A DNA stretch of 64,000 nucleotides from Cellulomonas composti (GCF_007990245.1 NZ_BJWG01000002.1:248001-312000); one strand, 5' to 3'. Shown: positions 42,718 to 52,544, numbered from the stretch's first letter. Numbers and translations are program-made. The notes: generated by a model from the letters alone, not told the origin.

Positions 42718-44309
42718 GAGCCGTCACCGCCCACGGTCGCCGACGGCGTCGGGTCGGGGGCGACGGCGTCGGCTTCGTCGGCGGCCTCGGCGGACTCGCC
42801 CTCACCGCGCTGGCCGTCGGGCAGCACCGCGTAGATGTACGGCGTGCGCGTGCGCAGCGCGTCCGCCGCGCGGTGCGTGTAGGAGTACAGCGGCCCGCCG
42901 GCGAACGTGAGGACGAGCCCGACGACCACGAGCGCCGCCGCCGGACCGACCATGCCGAACGGCATCCCGACCGGCCTCGGCTGGTCGGACGGGCTCTGCC
43001 AGAACGCCTTGTTCCAGGCCTTGACCAGCGCGTACAGCGTCAGCAACGACGTCACGACGGACCCGACGACCAGGACGTACGACAGCCCGGTCCCGGCTTG
43101 TACACCCGCCTGGAGAAGTCCGAGCTTGCCGAGGAACCCGGACATCGGCGGGATGCCCGCGAGGTTCATGGCGGGCACGAAGAACAGCACGGCGAGCACG
43201 GGTGTGGCCTTGGCCAGACCGCCGAGCCGGGTCAGCGACGTCGAGCCGCCCACACGCTCGACGAGCCCGACGACGAGGAACAGTGCCGTCTGCACCGTGA
43301 TGTGGTGCGCGACGTAGTAGATCGCCGCGGTCCAGCCCGCGTCCGACGACAACGCGATGCCGAACACCATGAACCCGATGTGGCTGACCAGCGTGAACGA
43401 CAGGAGTCGCTTGATGTCGTCCTGCGCCACGGCGCCGAGGATCCCGACGAGCATCGTCGCGAGCGCGACCCACATGAGCACGTCGTCGAGCCGGCCGTCG
43501 GGGAACAGCAGCGTCTGCGTGCGGATGATCGCGTACACACCGACCTTGGTGAGCAGGCCGGCGAACACCGCGGTCACGGGCGCCGGCGCCGTCGGGTAGG
43601 AGTCGGGCAGCCACGACGAGAGCGGGAACACGGCCGCCTTGACCGCGAACGCGAGCAGCAGCAGGACCTGCAGCACCAACCGCACTCCCGGGTCGATCTC
43701 GGGCAGCCTGATCGCGAGCTGCGCGAGGTTCATCGTGCCGGTCGCGGCGTAGATCGAGGCTAGCGCGACGAGGAACAGCACCGAGGACAGCAGCGCCACG
43801 ACGACGTAGATCGTCCCGGCGCGGATCCGGTCGCGCGTGCCGCCGAGCGTGATGAGCACGAACGACGCGGCCAGCAGGATCTCGAACCCGACGTAGATGT
43901 TGAACAGGTCACCCGACAGGAACGCGTTCGCGACGCCCGCGGTCAGCACCAGGTAGGTCGGGTGGTAGATCGAGATCGGCGCGGACTCCTCGTCGTCGTC
44001 GCGGCCCTGCGCGAGCGAGTAGAGCAGGACGCACAGCGTCACGGCCGACGAGATGCTCAGCATCAGCGCCGAGAGCCGGTCCGCGACGAGGTTGATCCCG
44101 ACCGGTGCGGCCCAGTCGCCCACGTCGACCACCAGCGGACCGTCGTCGGCGAGGACGAGCAGCGCGACGGAGGCCAGCAGCACCAGCGTGAGCGCGCTGA
44201 CCGAGACGATCGGCTGCACGCGCGGACGGCGGTAGAGCGCGAGCGTCAGCCCCGCGCTGAACAACGGGATCACCACGGGCAGCGGGACGAGCCACGACAG
44301 GTCGGTCAC
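42714..44309 (-). CDS. mnhD: Na+/H+ antiporter subunit D
   Basis: 531 residues, about 14 helices. It belongs to the complex I NuoN/MrpD-like proton-channel proteins: the AVKAAVFPLSSWLPDSYPTA block with the central Lys and the FAGLLTKVGVYAIIR helix are present, as is a Glu in the YVGFEILLAASF helix. It forms one of the proton paths of the antiporter. The C-terminal tail is Glu/Ala-rich. ATG 44309 overlaps the mnhC stop by 4 bp. Confidence 0.93.
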   Translation of the reverse strand: MTDLSWLVPLPVVIPLFSAGLTLALYRRPRVQPIVSVSALTLVLLASVALLVLADDGPLVVDVGDWAAPVGINLVADRLSALMLSISSAVTLCVLLYSLAQGRDDDEESAPISIYHPTYLVLTAGVANAFLSGDLFNIYVGFEILLAASFVLITLGGTRDRIRAGTIYVVVALLSSVLFLVALASIYAATGTMNLAQLAIRLPEIDPGVRLVLQVLLLLAFAVKAAVFPLSSWLPDSYPTAPAPVTAVFAGLLTKVGVYAIIRTQTLLFPDGRLDDVLMWVALATMLVGILGAVAQDDIKRLLSFTLVSHIGFMVFGIALSSDAGWTAAIYYVAHHITVQTALFLVVGLVERVGGSTSLTRLGGLAKATPVLAVLFFVPAMNLAGIPPMSGFLGKLGLLQAGVQAGTGLSYVLVVGSVVTSLLTLYALVKAWNKAFWQSPSDQPRPVGMPFGMVGPAAALVVVGLVLTFAGGPLYSYTHRAADALRTRTPYIYAVLPDGQRGEGESAEAADEADAVAPDPTPSATVGGDGS

Positions 44310-44788
44310 GACGGACCCCCCTCACGCCGGTCGTCGGTCTCGTCGCGCGCCTCCTCGGCCTCCTCGTCGAGCGACTGGCCCGACTCCTCCGTGTCGGCGT
44401 CCTGCACCGCGCGCAGGTCGATCGCGGCGAGCCGCGCGATGCGCCGGTCCTCGACGTCGTCCTGCACCTCGTCGTGCCGGTTGAGCTGCCAGGACCGGTA
44501 CGCCATGGCGAGCAGGAACGCGGTCATGCCGAGCGTGATGACGATCGCGGTGAGCACCATCGCCTGCGGGAGCGGGTCGGACATCTGACCCTCGGGCTCG
44601 AGCCCGACGATCGGCGGTCGCCCGGCCCGTCCGCCCGCGACGAGGAACAGCAGGTTGGCGCCGTTGCCGAGCAGGATGATCCCGATCAGGACGCGTGACA
44701 GCGAGCGCTCGAGCACCAGGTAGACGCCGACGGTGAACATCACCGCGATGGTCACGACCAGCACGAGGTTCGGGGCCATGTCGATCAC
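44306..44788 (-). CDS. mnhC: Na+/H+ antiporter subunit C
   Basis: 160 residues from a GTG that overlaps the mnhA stop (GTGA); an ATG three codons later (44779) is the alternative. Three helices resembling NuoK: VYLVLERSLSRVLIGIILLG, GNGANLLFL, and DPLPQAMVLTAIVITLGMTA, the last a clear MrpC/NuoK signature. The C-terminal 50 residues form an acidic, charged tail (ESGQSLDEEAEEARDETDD) not seen in short MrpC proteins. Confidence 0.92.
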   Translation of the reverse strand: MIDMAPNLVLVVTIAVMFTVGVYLVLERSLSRVLIGIILLGNGANLLFLVAGGRAGRPPIVGLEPEGQMSDPLPQAMVLTAIVITLGMTAFLLAMAYRSWQLNRHDEVQDDVEDRRIARLAAIDLRAVQDADTEESGQSLDEEAEEARDETDDRREGGPS

Positions 44789-47700
44789 CGCGCACCCCCC
44801 GCCAGGTCGTCGAACGGCTCGTCCTCGCCCGTCTCGGCCCGCCGGTCGAGCTCGGCGCCGAGCGAGCGAAGGATGTCGAGCACGAGCCCGACGACGACGA
44901 GGTACACACCGACGTCGAAGAACAGGCTCGTGACGAGCTTGAGGTGGCCGAGCAGCGGGATGTCCACCTCGAAGATCCACGACTCGAGCACCGAGCCGCC
45001 GACGAGCATCGCGAGGATGCCCACCCCGGCGGACAGGAACAGCCCGAGCCCGAGCAGCACACCGGGCTGCACGGGTGCGGCCTCACCGAGCTCGTACCGC
45101 CCGCCGGCGAGGTAGCGCACGGTGAGCGCGATTCCCGTCACGAGCCCGGCGGCGAACCCGCCGCCGGGGGCGTTGTGCCCGCTGAACAGCAGGAACACCG
45201 AGTAGACGATCATCGTGTGGAACAGCAGCCGCACGACGACCTCGAACACCACGGAGCGGCGGTTCGGGGCGAGCGTGCGGCCCGCGCGCAGCCACTCGCG
45301 GTCCGTGGCGGCGGCCTCGTTGCGCACCGGGTCCAGGCCGCGGCGCAGCGGTGCCATCGGGTCCGGACCGCCCCACACGGCCCGGTCGCGCATGGCGTCC
45401 TCGGCGCGGAAGATCGAGCCCGTACGTCGGGACAGGAAGACGAGCGAGGCGACGCCCGTCGCGGCGACGAGCAGCACCGAGATCTCGCCGACGGTGTCCC
45501 ACGCGCGGATGTCGACGAGCGTGACGTTGACGATGTTCTTGCCGCCGCCCCAGGTCACGGCCTCGTCGGCGAAGTGCTCCGTGACGGGCAGGTGCACCCG
45601 CGCCCCGGGCGCGACGAGCGCGACGCCCGCGACCGTGAGCCCGACGGCGAGGCCGATCGCGAGCCGCAGCCACCGCGAACCGGCGAGCGGCCGGTCGGAG
45701 AAGTACGGCGGCAGCCGCCGCAGCGCGAGGACGAACACCACGAGCGTGACGGTCTCGACGAGCACCTGGGTCAGCGCCAGGTCGGGTGCGCCCTGCAGCA
45801 GGAACAGGCCCGCGACGGCGTACCCGCCGATGCCGAGCAGGATGACGGCCTTGAGCCGGCGTCGCGCACGGGCGACGAGCACCGCGGAGACGATCGCGGC
45901 TGCGGCGAACGCCGCCTGCCCGGGCTGCTCCCACACCCGCACCTCGTCGGGCCAGGACGTCCCGAGCACGGTCGTCACCCCTACCCCCGCGACGAACACC
46001 GCGAGCACGATGCCGAGGTACAGCGGCAGCGAGCCGCGCTGCGTGGCCGCGGTGACGTCGGCCGCGACGTCGTCGAGCCGCCGCATGGAGCGCCGGTACA
46101 CCCTGTCCGCCTCGGGTCCGCGGTACGCACGGGACTGCCAGCGCTCGACCGCGTCGCGCACGACGAACAGCGCCGCACCGGCCGCCAGGATGACGAGCGT
46201 GAGCACGAACGTCGGCGTGAAGCCGGCCCAGAGCGCGAGGTGGCCCGGCTCGCCCACCGGGTAGGTGTCCGCGTAGGGCGCCAGCAGGTGCTCGCCGAGC
46301 CCGGGCAGCAGCGCGACGCCGAGCCCGAGCAGGCCGAGCACGAGCGCGGGCCAGACGAGCAGGAGCGACGGGTGCGAGATCGGCGCCGGCTCGGCGCCGA
46401 CGAGGGGTACCGCCTGACGAACGGTGCCGGGGCTGACCGCGCCGTCCTCCTGCGTCGCGACCGACTCCGGCACGAGCGCCGACTCGGGCACGACGGCCGA
46501 CTTGGTCCCGAACGCGCCCCACCACAGCCGCAGCCCGTACGCGACCGTGAGGACCGACCCGATCGCGACGCACACCAGCACGAGCGTCGCGGCCGAGCCC
46601 TGCATCCCGGCGTCGGAACCGAGGTGCTCGATCCCCTCGAGCCCGGCCTCCTTGGCGACGTAGCCCGCGAACGGCGGCAGCCCGATCATGCTCGCGACGC
46701 CCAGCGCACCCGCGAGCGCGGTGATCGGCAGCTCCTTGCCGACGCCGGACAGCCGCCGCAGGTCACGTGTACCGGTGGCCGCGTCGACCACGCCGACCAC
46801 GAGGAACAGCGCCGCCTTGAACATCGCGTGCGCTCCGAGCATCGCGAGCCCCGCGAGCGCGGTCGCGCGCGTCCCGAGCCCGACGAGCAGCGTGATGAGC
46901 CCGAGCTGGCTCACGGTGCCGAACGCCAGCACGAGCTTGAGGTCGTGCTGGCGCAGCGCGCGGTAGCCCCCGAGCAGCAACGTCCCGCAGCCGAGCACGA
47001 TGATCGTCCAGCGCCAGAGCTGGTGCGTCGAGTACGCGGGCGCGAAACGCGCGACGACGTACACGCCGGCCTTCACCATCGCGGCGGCGTGCAGGTATGC
47101 GCTGACCGGCGTGGGCGCCGCCATCGCGGCGGGCAGCCAGAAGTGGAACGGGATGAGCGCGGACTTGGTCACCGCGCCCGCGAGCAGGCACGCGATCGCG
47201 ACCGTCGCGGTCGTGCCACCCGGCGGGTGCGCGATCACCTCGCTCAGCCGGTACGTCCCGGTCGCCTCGCCCAGCAGCACGACCCCGACGAGCATGGCGA
47301 GCCCGCCCGCCGTCGTGATGATGATCGCCTGCATCGCGGCCCGCCGGCTCGCTTTGCGTTCCGAGTAGTGCCCGATCAGCAGGTACGACATGACCGTCGT
47401 CAGTTCCCAGAAGACGAACATGAGGATCATGTCGTCGGACAGGACGAGCCCGAGCATCGCGCCCGCGAACGCGACGAACACGCCCCCGAACCGGCCCAGA
47501 CCGTGCGCCGAGGCGGAGAAGTATGCCGAGCAGTAGACGAGAACGAGCGCCCCGACGCCGCCGACGACGAGCGTCATGAACCACGACAGCGTGTCCATGC
47601 GGAACGTCAGCTCGAGCCCGAGCTGGGGGATCCAGCTCACCTGCTCGACCGGCATGTGTCCCGCCTGCACGCGGGAGGTCCAGGTCAGCGCCCAGACGGC

Positions 47701-47811
47701 GGCGCTGGCGGGGGCCAGCGCGAGGACCCAGAACGCCCGCCGCCCCCACAGCCGCACGAGCACGGGCGCAACGAGGGCTGCCGCCAGGTGAACGGCGAGC
47801 AGCAGTAGCAC
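44785..47811 (-). CDS. mnhA: Na+/H+ antiporter subunit A fused to subunit B
   Basis: 1008 residues. Residues 1-500 form the NuoL-like proton channel (GAVTKSALIPFHFWLPAAMA with its Lys; FWELTTVMSYLLIG with its Glu). The next 270 hold the NuoJ-like helices of the MrpA C-terminus (LQGAPDLALTQVLVETVTLV). The final 170 correspond to subunit B (LFHTMIVYSVFLLFSGHNAP). An A-B fusion like this is common in actinobacteria and replaces separate mnhA and mnhB genes. The GTG at 47811 is chosen; no upstream in-frame start looks better. It is the first gene of the operon, which is coupled throughout by 4-bp overlaps. Confidence 0.93.
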   Translation of the reverse strand: MLLLLAVHLAAALVAPVLVRLWGRRAFWVLALAPASAAVWALTWTSRVQAGHMPVEQVSWIPQLGLELTFRMDTLSWFMTLVVGGVGALVLVYCSAYFSASAHGLGRFGGVFVAFAGAMLGLVLSDDMILMFVFWELTTVMSYLLIGHYSERKASRRAAMQAIIITTAGGLAMLVGVVLLGEATGTYRLSEVIAHPPGGTTATVAIACLLAGAVTKSALIPFHFWLPAAMAAPTPVSAYLHAAAMVKAGVYVVARFAPAYSTHQLWRWTIIVLGCGTLLLGGYRALRQHDLKLVLAFGTVSQLGLITLLVGLGTRATALAGLAMLGAHAMFKAALFLVVGVVDAATGTRDLRRLSGVGKELPITALAGALGVASMIGLPPFAGYVAKEAGLEGIEHLGSDAGMQGSAATLVLVCVAIGSVLTVAYGLRLWWGAFGTKSAVVPESALVPESVATQEDGAVSPGTVRQAVPLVGAEPAPISHPSLLLVWPALVLGLLGLGVALLPGLGEHLLAPYADTYPVGEPGHLALWAGFTPTFVLTLVILAAGAALFVVRDAVERWQSRAYRGPEADRVYRRSMRRLDDVAADVTAATQRGSLPLYLGIVLAVFVAGVGVTTVLGTSWPDEVRVWEQPGQAAFAAAAIVSAVLVARARRRLKAVILLGIGGYAVAGLFLLQGAPDLALTQVLVETVTLVVFVLALRRLPPYFSDRPLAGSRWLRLAIGLAVGLTVAGVALVAPGARVHLPVTEHFADEAVTWGGGKNIVNVTLVDIRAWDTVGEISVLLVAATGVASLVFLSRRTGSIFRAEDAMRDRAVWGGPDPMAPLRRGLDPVRNEAAATDREWLRAGRTLAPNRRSVVFEVVVRLLFHTMIVYSVFLLFSGHNAPGGGFAAGLVTGIALTVRYLAGGRYELGEAAPVQPGVLLGLGLFLSAGVGILAMLVGGSVLESWIFEVDIPLLGHLKLVTSLFFDVGVYLVVVGLVLDILRSLGAELDRRAETGEDEPFDDLAGGAR

Positions 47812-48060
47812 GCGTCCGGCTCCGTCCTGTCGGGGGCGGCGTGGTCAGACGTGTTGGTCGAGGGTCATGCGGTGCGAGCACGCCGGGCGGAGGCGTCCGC
47901 CCGGCTGCCGATCGACCCGCCAACCTTATCAACGCCCCCACCGCCCTCCCGCCCCACCACCACGACACCCGCGACGAGGAGCCCTCGGGAGCACCTCGAC
48001 ACCACGGGCGCCGCGCGCGCAGGGGGATTCCCTTTCGAGCTGGTACCGGTTCGGCGTCGG

Positions 48061-48066
48061 TAGGGT
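48061..48066 (+). promoter_or_regulatory. Leaderless -10 box of the EtfD-like gene
   Basis: TAGGGT, then exactly 6 nt, then the GTG at 48073. The 260-bp region to the divergent mnhA start holds no other feature I can support. Confidence 0.5.
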
Positions 48067-48072
48067 CGGCGG

Positions 48073-50238
48073 GTGAGCGGCTTGCAGTGGGTGTGCCTGG
48101 TGGCGGTCGTCGGCGCGACGGTCGTCGGCGTCGCGTTGTTCGTGCGCGGCGCGACGCGGATCGGCCGGACCGCGGCGGTGGGGCGTCCGACGCCGTCCGC
48201 GCGCCTGCGGCCGGTCGGACAGCGGCTGCGCACGCTCGCGCGCGAGGTGCTCGGGCACGGTCGGTTCGCCAACCGCCCGTTCGTACGCGCGGCGCACTGG
48301 CTGGTCATGGTCTCGTTCGCGGTGCTCGTGGTCACGCTGCTCACGGCGTACTTCCAGATCGTCGACCCGCACTTCTCGCTGCCGCTCGTCGGGCACCTCG
48401 TCCCGCTGGAGTGGGCGATCGAGGTGTTCGCCTGGACGTCGCTGGTGGGGATCGTCGGGCTCGTCGCCATCCGGGTCGCGCGCACGCCGCGCACGGGCCA
48501 GGACGACTCGACGCGGCGGCGCTCACGGTTCTTCGGCTCGAACAGCGCTCAGGCGTTCTTCGTCGAGGGCACGGTGCTCGTCGTGGTGGTGGCCGTGCTG
48601 GTGCTGCGCGGGCTGGAGTACGCGCTCGCGGACCAGGCCGGCTCAGGCACGGCGAACCCGTGGCACTTCCCGTTCACGGCGTGGTTCGGTGCGTCATGGG
48701 CGGCCGCGGCCCCGACGACGCTGGAGGCCGCGGTCGTCGTCGTCGCGACCGTGAAGATCGCGGTGTCGATGTCGTGGTTCGTGGTGGTCGGCCTGCAGCC
48801 GACGATGGGCGTCGCCTGGCACCGGTTCCTCGGCATCGTCAACGTCTACGCGCGGCGCGAACCGGACGGGGCGCCGGCGCTCGGCCCGCTGCAGCCGCTC
48901 GTGCTCGCCGACGGGCGGCCGGTCGACCTCGACGCGCTCGAGGACCTGCCCGACGACGCGCGGCTCGGCGTCGGGGCGATCGAAGACTTCACCTGGAAGG
49001 GTCTGCTCGACTTCGCGACGTGCACCGAGTGCGGCCGCTGCCAGGACCAGTGCCCCGCCTGGGCCACGGGCAAGCCGCTGTCGCCCAAGCTGATCACGCT
49101 CGCGCTGCGCGACCACGCGGCGGCCACCGCGCCGTACCTCATGACCACGACGGGCGAGCAGCTCGCCGACGACTCGCACCGCGGGCTCGACCTGATCGGG
49201 ACCGGCGTGATCGACGCGGACGCGCTGTGGGCGTGCACCACGTGCGGAGCGTGCGTGCAGCAGTGCCCGGTCGACATCGAGCACGTCGACGCGATCGTCG
49301 ACATGCGCCGCTACCAGGTGCTCATGGAGTCCGCGTTCCCCAAGGAGCTCGGCGGCACGTTCACCAAGCTCGAGCGGCAGGGCAACCCGTGGGGGCTGCC
49401 CGCCCGTGCGCGGCTGGACTGGGCGAAGGGCCTCGCGTTCGACGTGCCCGTGGTCGGTGCGGACGTCGAGTCGGCGGGTGACGTGGACTACCTGTTCTGG
49501 GTCGGCTGCGCGGGCGCGTACGACGACCGCGCCAAGCGCACCACGCGAGCCGTGGCCGAGCTGCTGCACACCGCCGGGGTGAGCTTCGCGGTGCTCGGCG
49601 ACGGCGAGACGTGCACCGGCGATCCGGCCCGTCGCGCGGGCAACGAGCTGCTCTACCAGACGCTCGCGGCGCAGAACGTCGAGGTCCTCACCGAGGTCGG
49701 CGCGCAGCGCATCGTCGTGACGTGCGCGCACTGCTTCAACACGATCAGCCGCGAGTACCCGCAGCTCGGCGGCAGGTTCGAGGTCGTCCACCACACGGTG
49801 CTGCTGGAGCGGCTCGTGGCCGAGGGTCGCCTGACGCTGCTGCCCGCCGACGACGAGCGCCGCGTGACCTACCACGACCCCTGCTACCTCGGCCGGCACA
49901 ACCAGGTCTACGCACCCCCGCGCGAGCTGCTCGGCGCGATCCCGGGCGTCCAGGTCGCCGAGATGCCCCGCTCGGGCGCGGACTCCTTCTGCTGCGGCGC
50001 GGGCGGCGCGCGCGCCTGGATGGAGGAGTCGATCGGCACCCGGATCTCGACGACCCGCGCGGCGGAGGCCATCGCGACCGGCGCCGACGTGATCGCGACC
50101 GCGTGCCCCTACTGCACGGTCATGCTGCGCGACGGCGTCGCCGCCGCTGCCTCGTCGGACGAGGACGTGAGCGCGGGAGTCGGCGTGCCCGAGGTCACGG
50201 ACATCGCGGTGCTGCTGGCGGAGCGCATCGCGCGCTGA
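48073..50238 (+). CDS. Membrane-bound Fe-S oxidoreductase (EtfD/heterodisulfide-reductase-like)
   Basis: 721 residues. An N-terminal membrane domain with about five helices, similar to the cytochrome-b-like NarI fold, contains several His (RAAHWLVMV, WHFPFT). Two 4Fe-4S ferredoxin clusters follow (CTECGRCQDQCP and CTTCGACVQQCP), then two CCG domains (CAHCFNTISREYP and FCCGAGGARAWMEE). The layout matches mycobacterial EtfD (Rv0338c type), which passes electrons from electron-transfer flavoprotein in fatty-acid oxidation to menaquinone. No etfAB is in the window. GTG 48073 is preceded by a TAGGGT box at 6 nt, so it is probably leaderless. Confidence 0.9.
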   Translation: MSGLQWVCLVAVVGATVVGVALFVRGATRIGRTAAVGRPTPSARLRPVGQRLRTLAREVLGHGRFANRPFVRAAHWLVMVSFAVLVVTLLTAYFQIVDPHFSLPLVGHLVPLEWAIEVFAWTSLVGIVGLVAIRVARTPRTGQDDSTRRRSRFFGSNSAQAFFVEGTVLVVVVAVLVLRGLEYALADQAGSGTANPWHFPFTAWFGASWAAAAPTTLEAAVVVVATVKIAVSMSWFVVVGLQPTMGVAWHRFLGIVNVYARREPDGAPALGPLQPLVLADGRPVDLDALEDLPDDARLGVGAIEDFTWKGLLDFATCTECGRCQDQCPAWATGKPLSPKLITLALRDHAAATAPYLMTTTGEQLADDSHRGLDLIGTGVIDADALWACTTCGACVQQCPVDIEHVDAIVDMRRYQVLMESAFPKELGGTFTKLERQGNPWGLPARARLDWAKGLAFDVPVVGADVESAGDVDYLFWVGCAGAYDDRAKRTTRAVAELLHTAGVSFAVLGDGETCTGDPARRAGNELLYQTLAAQNVEVLTEVGAQRIVVTCAHCFNTISREYPQLGGRFEVVHHTVLLERLVAEGRLTLLPADDERRVTYHDPCYLGRHNQVYAPPRELLGAIPGVQVAEMPRSGADSFCCGAGGARAWMEESIGTRISTTRAAEAIATGADVIATACPYCTVMLRDGVAAAASSDEDVSAGVGVPEVTDIAVLLAERIAR

Positions 50239-50277
50239 GCGCCCTGCGTGCCCGCACGACCTGGGCGCGCGGCGACG

Positions 50278-50694
50278 TCAGGAGCCGGTCACCACGAAGT
50301 ACTCGGCGACCCGCGGGCACGACGGGGGCACGAGGATGTTCGCCGGACGCGTCGTGAACCGCGCGCCCCGGAACGTGATGTCGGCGCCCCGTACCGCGAT
50401 CTGCGTGGTGCCGACCGAGATCGTGCTCGTCGTCTCGTCCCAGGTCGTGCCGGAGCGCAGCACGGGAACCACGGACACGCCGTCCAGGCGGACGAGCACG
50501 CATCCGGCCTCGAGGCTCAGCGGGCCCTCGAGCGACCCGGTCGTGCCGCCGCTCGCGGTCGCCTCGTAGGTCGCGAACGGCAGGTCCAGCGCGGACGTGT
50601 CGATCTCGCCACCGCCCCCGCACCCGGCGACGAGCCCGAGCCCGCACACCGTCGCCGCCACGGCCATCACTCGTCCCATGAATCCCGTCCGCAT
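50278..50694 (-). CDS. Small lipoprotein of unknown function
   Basis: 138 residues. A signal peptide with lipobox LVAGC (Cys at 25) followed by GGGGE predicts a lipid-anchored extracytoplasmic protein. The mature part is a beta-rich domain of about 110 residues with two further Cys (EAGCVLVR and PPSCPRV) that could form a disulfide. No family recognised. The first ATG (50694) is favoured by a TAGCCT -10 box exactly 6 nt upstream; a second ATG five codons later has a better SD. Confidence 0.75.
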   Translation of the reverse strand: MRTGFMGRVMAVAATVCGLGLVAGCGGGGEIDTSALDLPFATYEATASGGTTGSLEGPLSLEAGCVLVRLDGVSVVPVLRSGTTWDETTSTISVGTTQIAVRGADITFRGARFTTRPANILVPPSCPRVAEYFVVTGS

Positions 50695-50700
50695 GCGGGC

Positions 50701-50706
50701 AGGCTA
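50701..50706 (-). promoter_or_regulatory. Leaderless -10 box of the small lipoprotein gene
   Basis: TAGCCT on the minus strand, 6 nt before the ATG at 50694. Confidence 0.45.
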
Positions 50707-50754
50707 GCGTCGGATTCGTCACCTTGGGGAGGGTCTGCGCGAGATGTACGCCGA

Positions 50755-51894
50755 TCAGACGTCGGCGGGGTCGACGAGGAAGTCGGCCTCGTCGGCGATC
50801 TCACCTCCGACCGCGGCGTGCAGGGTCCGCGCGACGGCCTGCACGACGGGGGCGACCCTGGTGCGCGCGACGCGGTGCTCGAGCGGCGGCCTCTCGAGCT
50901 CGAGGTCCTCGATGCTGGCCGGCTCCCAGCGCACCCGGTAGGCGACCGCACCCTTCTCGGTCCACGGCAGGTTCCGCAGGATCGTCGGTGGCTCGGGCTC
51001 CTCGGCGACCTCGACGACGACGATCCCGTCCACCCCGAGGTCGGCGACGACGCCGTAGGACTCGGCAGCGGGGGGGTCGAGCGCCGCCATCTCGTCGAAC
51101 GCGGCGGACTCGGCCAGCACGCGGCGACGCTCGTCCGGGTCGCGCAGGCCGTGCTGCTCGAGCGCGACCCGCAACCCGCGACCGCCCGGTTCGGACCACG
51201 CGGTGGCGTCCTGCGGTGCCCGCCCCGCGCCGGGCAGCGGCCCGGTCCAGGAGTGCTCCGGCGCCGAGAGCCGCGCGCGCGGCAGCACTCGCTGGACCAG
51301 CGTCAACGTCTCGGTCGGCTCGACGAACCCCGGCGCGAACACCGTCAGGTCGATCGCGCTCTCCATGTCGGGCACCAGCACGGCGAGCGGGCCGCCGGAC
51401 TCACCCACGCGGACCGCGCCGCCGAGCCGCCGCGCGCACGCGACGAGCCACAGCATGACCCGCTCCTCCTCGCGCACGGGCAGGCCGTCGGGGAACGCGC
51501 GCTTGAGGCCGTACCGGTCGCCGCCGGGGTAGGGCCGCTCGCCGCGTTCGCGCGTGCAGAACACGGAGTACGCCTGCGTCGTGGCGCCCGGCAGCCCGAG
51601 CGCGGCCGCATCCTGCGCGGTGACGGCGTACGGGCCGACGAGCGTGGTGTGCCGCGACAGCCGCAGCACGGTCGCCGCGGGCACGGCAGCGGGCAGCCGG
51701 ATCCCGAAGGCGGCGGTGAGCGGGCGGCCGCGCGCGGGCTGCGTCTCCTGCTCCCAGCGCGCCGCGCCGAACCGGCTCGCGGCCAGCACCTCGACCTCGT
51801 CGGGCTCGACGTCCGCGGGCAGTGCCAGCAGGTGCCGTCGCCGCAGGTCGGCGTCCGTCTGCCACGGCAACGCCGGGAGCGTGGGCGACGCCAT
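50755..51894 (-). CDS. Hypothetical protein downstream of dcd
   Basis: 379 residues, mixed alpha/beta, no signal peptide, membrane segment or recognisable catalytic motif. Its ATG (51894) lies 2 bp after the dcd stop, so the two genes are likely co-transcribed. Visible features include an acidic ALPADVEPDEVEVLAASRFG segment near the N-terminus and a VVADLGVDGIVVVEVAEEPE strand in the C-terminal half. It looks like one of the lineage-specific actinobacterial proteins of unknown role. Confidence 0.75.
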   Translation of the reverse strand: MASPTLPALPWQTDADLRRRHLLALPADVEPDEVEVLAASRFGAARWEQETQPARGRPLTAAFGIRLPAAVPAATVLRLSRHTTLVGPYAVTAQDAAALGLPGATTQAYSVFCTRERGERPYPGGDRYGLKRAFPDGLPVREEERVMLWLVACARRLGGAVRVGESGGPLAVLVPDMESAIDLTVFAPGFVEPTETLTLVQRVLPRARLSAPEHSWTGPLPGAGRAPQDATAWSEPGGRGLRVALEQHGLRDPDERRRVLAESAAFDEMAALDPPAAESYGVVADLGVDGIVVVEVAEEPEPPTILRNLPWTEKGAVAYRVRWEPASIEDLELERPPLEHRVARTRVAPVVQAVARTLHAAVGGEIADEADFLVDPADV

Positions 51895-51896
51895 CC

Positions 51897-52472
51897 CTAC
51901 ACCTCGGTGTGGTGGAAGCCCTGCCATGACCGCGACGCCGTCGGACCGCGCTGGCCCTGGTAGCGCGAGCCGTAGCGCTGCGAGCCGTAGGGGTGCTCGG
52001 TGGCCGACGAGAGCCGGAAGAAGCAGAGCTGGCCGATCTTCATGCCGGGCCACAGCAGGATCGGCAGCGTCGCGACGTTCGACAGCTCGAGCGTCACGTG
52101 GCCGGAGAACCCGGGGTCGACGAAGCCGGCGGTGGAGTGCGTGAGCAGGCCAAGCCGGCCGAGGGACGACTTGCCCTCGAGCCGCGCCGCGACGTCGTCG
52201 GGCAGCGTGACGCGCTCGTAGGTGGCGCCGAGCACGAACTCGCCGGGGTGCAGCACGAACGGGTCCCCGGTGGCGACCTCGACGAGCCGCGTGAGGTCGG
52301 GCTGCTCGGCTGCGGGGTCGATCACGGGGTACTTGTGGTTGTCGAACAGCCGGAACCACTTGTCGAGCCGGACGTCGATCGACGACGGCTGGATCATGGC
52401 CGGTTCGTACGGTTCGAGGGCCACACGGCCCGACTCGAGCTCGGCCCGGATGTCGCGGTCGGAGAGCAGCAC
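51897..52472 (-). CDS. dcd: dCTP deaminase
   Basis: 191 residues, the length of mycobacterial Dcd. The start is GTG 52472: [16 protein letters not shown] is the conserved N-terminus. The signature [33 protein letters not shown] with the catalytic Glu, and the C-terminal [16 protein letters not shown] lid that closes over the triphosphate are all present. It makes dUTP (or dUMP directly, in the bifunctional mycobacterial type) from dCTP for thymidylate synthesis. It is divergent from the cellobiose phosphorylase gene; a TATAGC box on the minus strand at 52513-52508 may serve it. Confidence 0.96.
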   Translation of the reverse strand: MLLSDRDIRAELESGRVALEPYEPAMIQPSSIDVRLDKWFRLFDNHKYPVIDPAAEQPDLTRLVEVATGDPFVLHPGEFVLGATYERVTLPDDVAARLEGKSSLGRLGLLTHSTAGFVDPGFSGHVTLELSNVATLPILLWPGMKIGQLCFFRLSSATEHPYGSQRYGSRYQGQRGPTASRSWQGFHHTEV

Positions 52473-52508
52473 CCGCTCACGGTAGTGCCCTCGATGGGCA
52501 CTGGGCGC

Positions 52509-52514
52509 TATAGT
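52509..52514 (+). promoter_or_regulatory. Possible -10 box of the cellobiose phosphorylase gene
   Basis: TATAGT, about 125 bp before the start codon and upstream of both operators; -35 is weak (TGCCCT at 52486). The same sequence read in reverse gives ACTATA, so it may serve dcd instead. Confidence 0.35.
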
Positions 52515-52530
52515 CCTGTGCGTGGGCGCA

Positions 52531-52544
52531 TGGGAGCGCTCTCG
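52531..52544. promoter_or_regulatory. CebR/CelR-type operator 1
   Basis: TGGGAGCGCTCTCG matches 12 of 14 positions of the LacI-family cellobiose operator TGGGAGCGCTCCCA known from Streptomyces and Thermobifida. Confidence 0.8.

Noticed and set aside
44944..47808. Open frame of 954 codons antisense to mnhA
   Set aside because: Shadow of a well-supported gene with family-wide conservation on the other strand.
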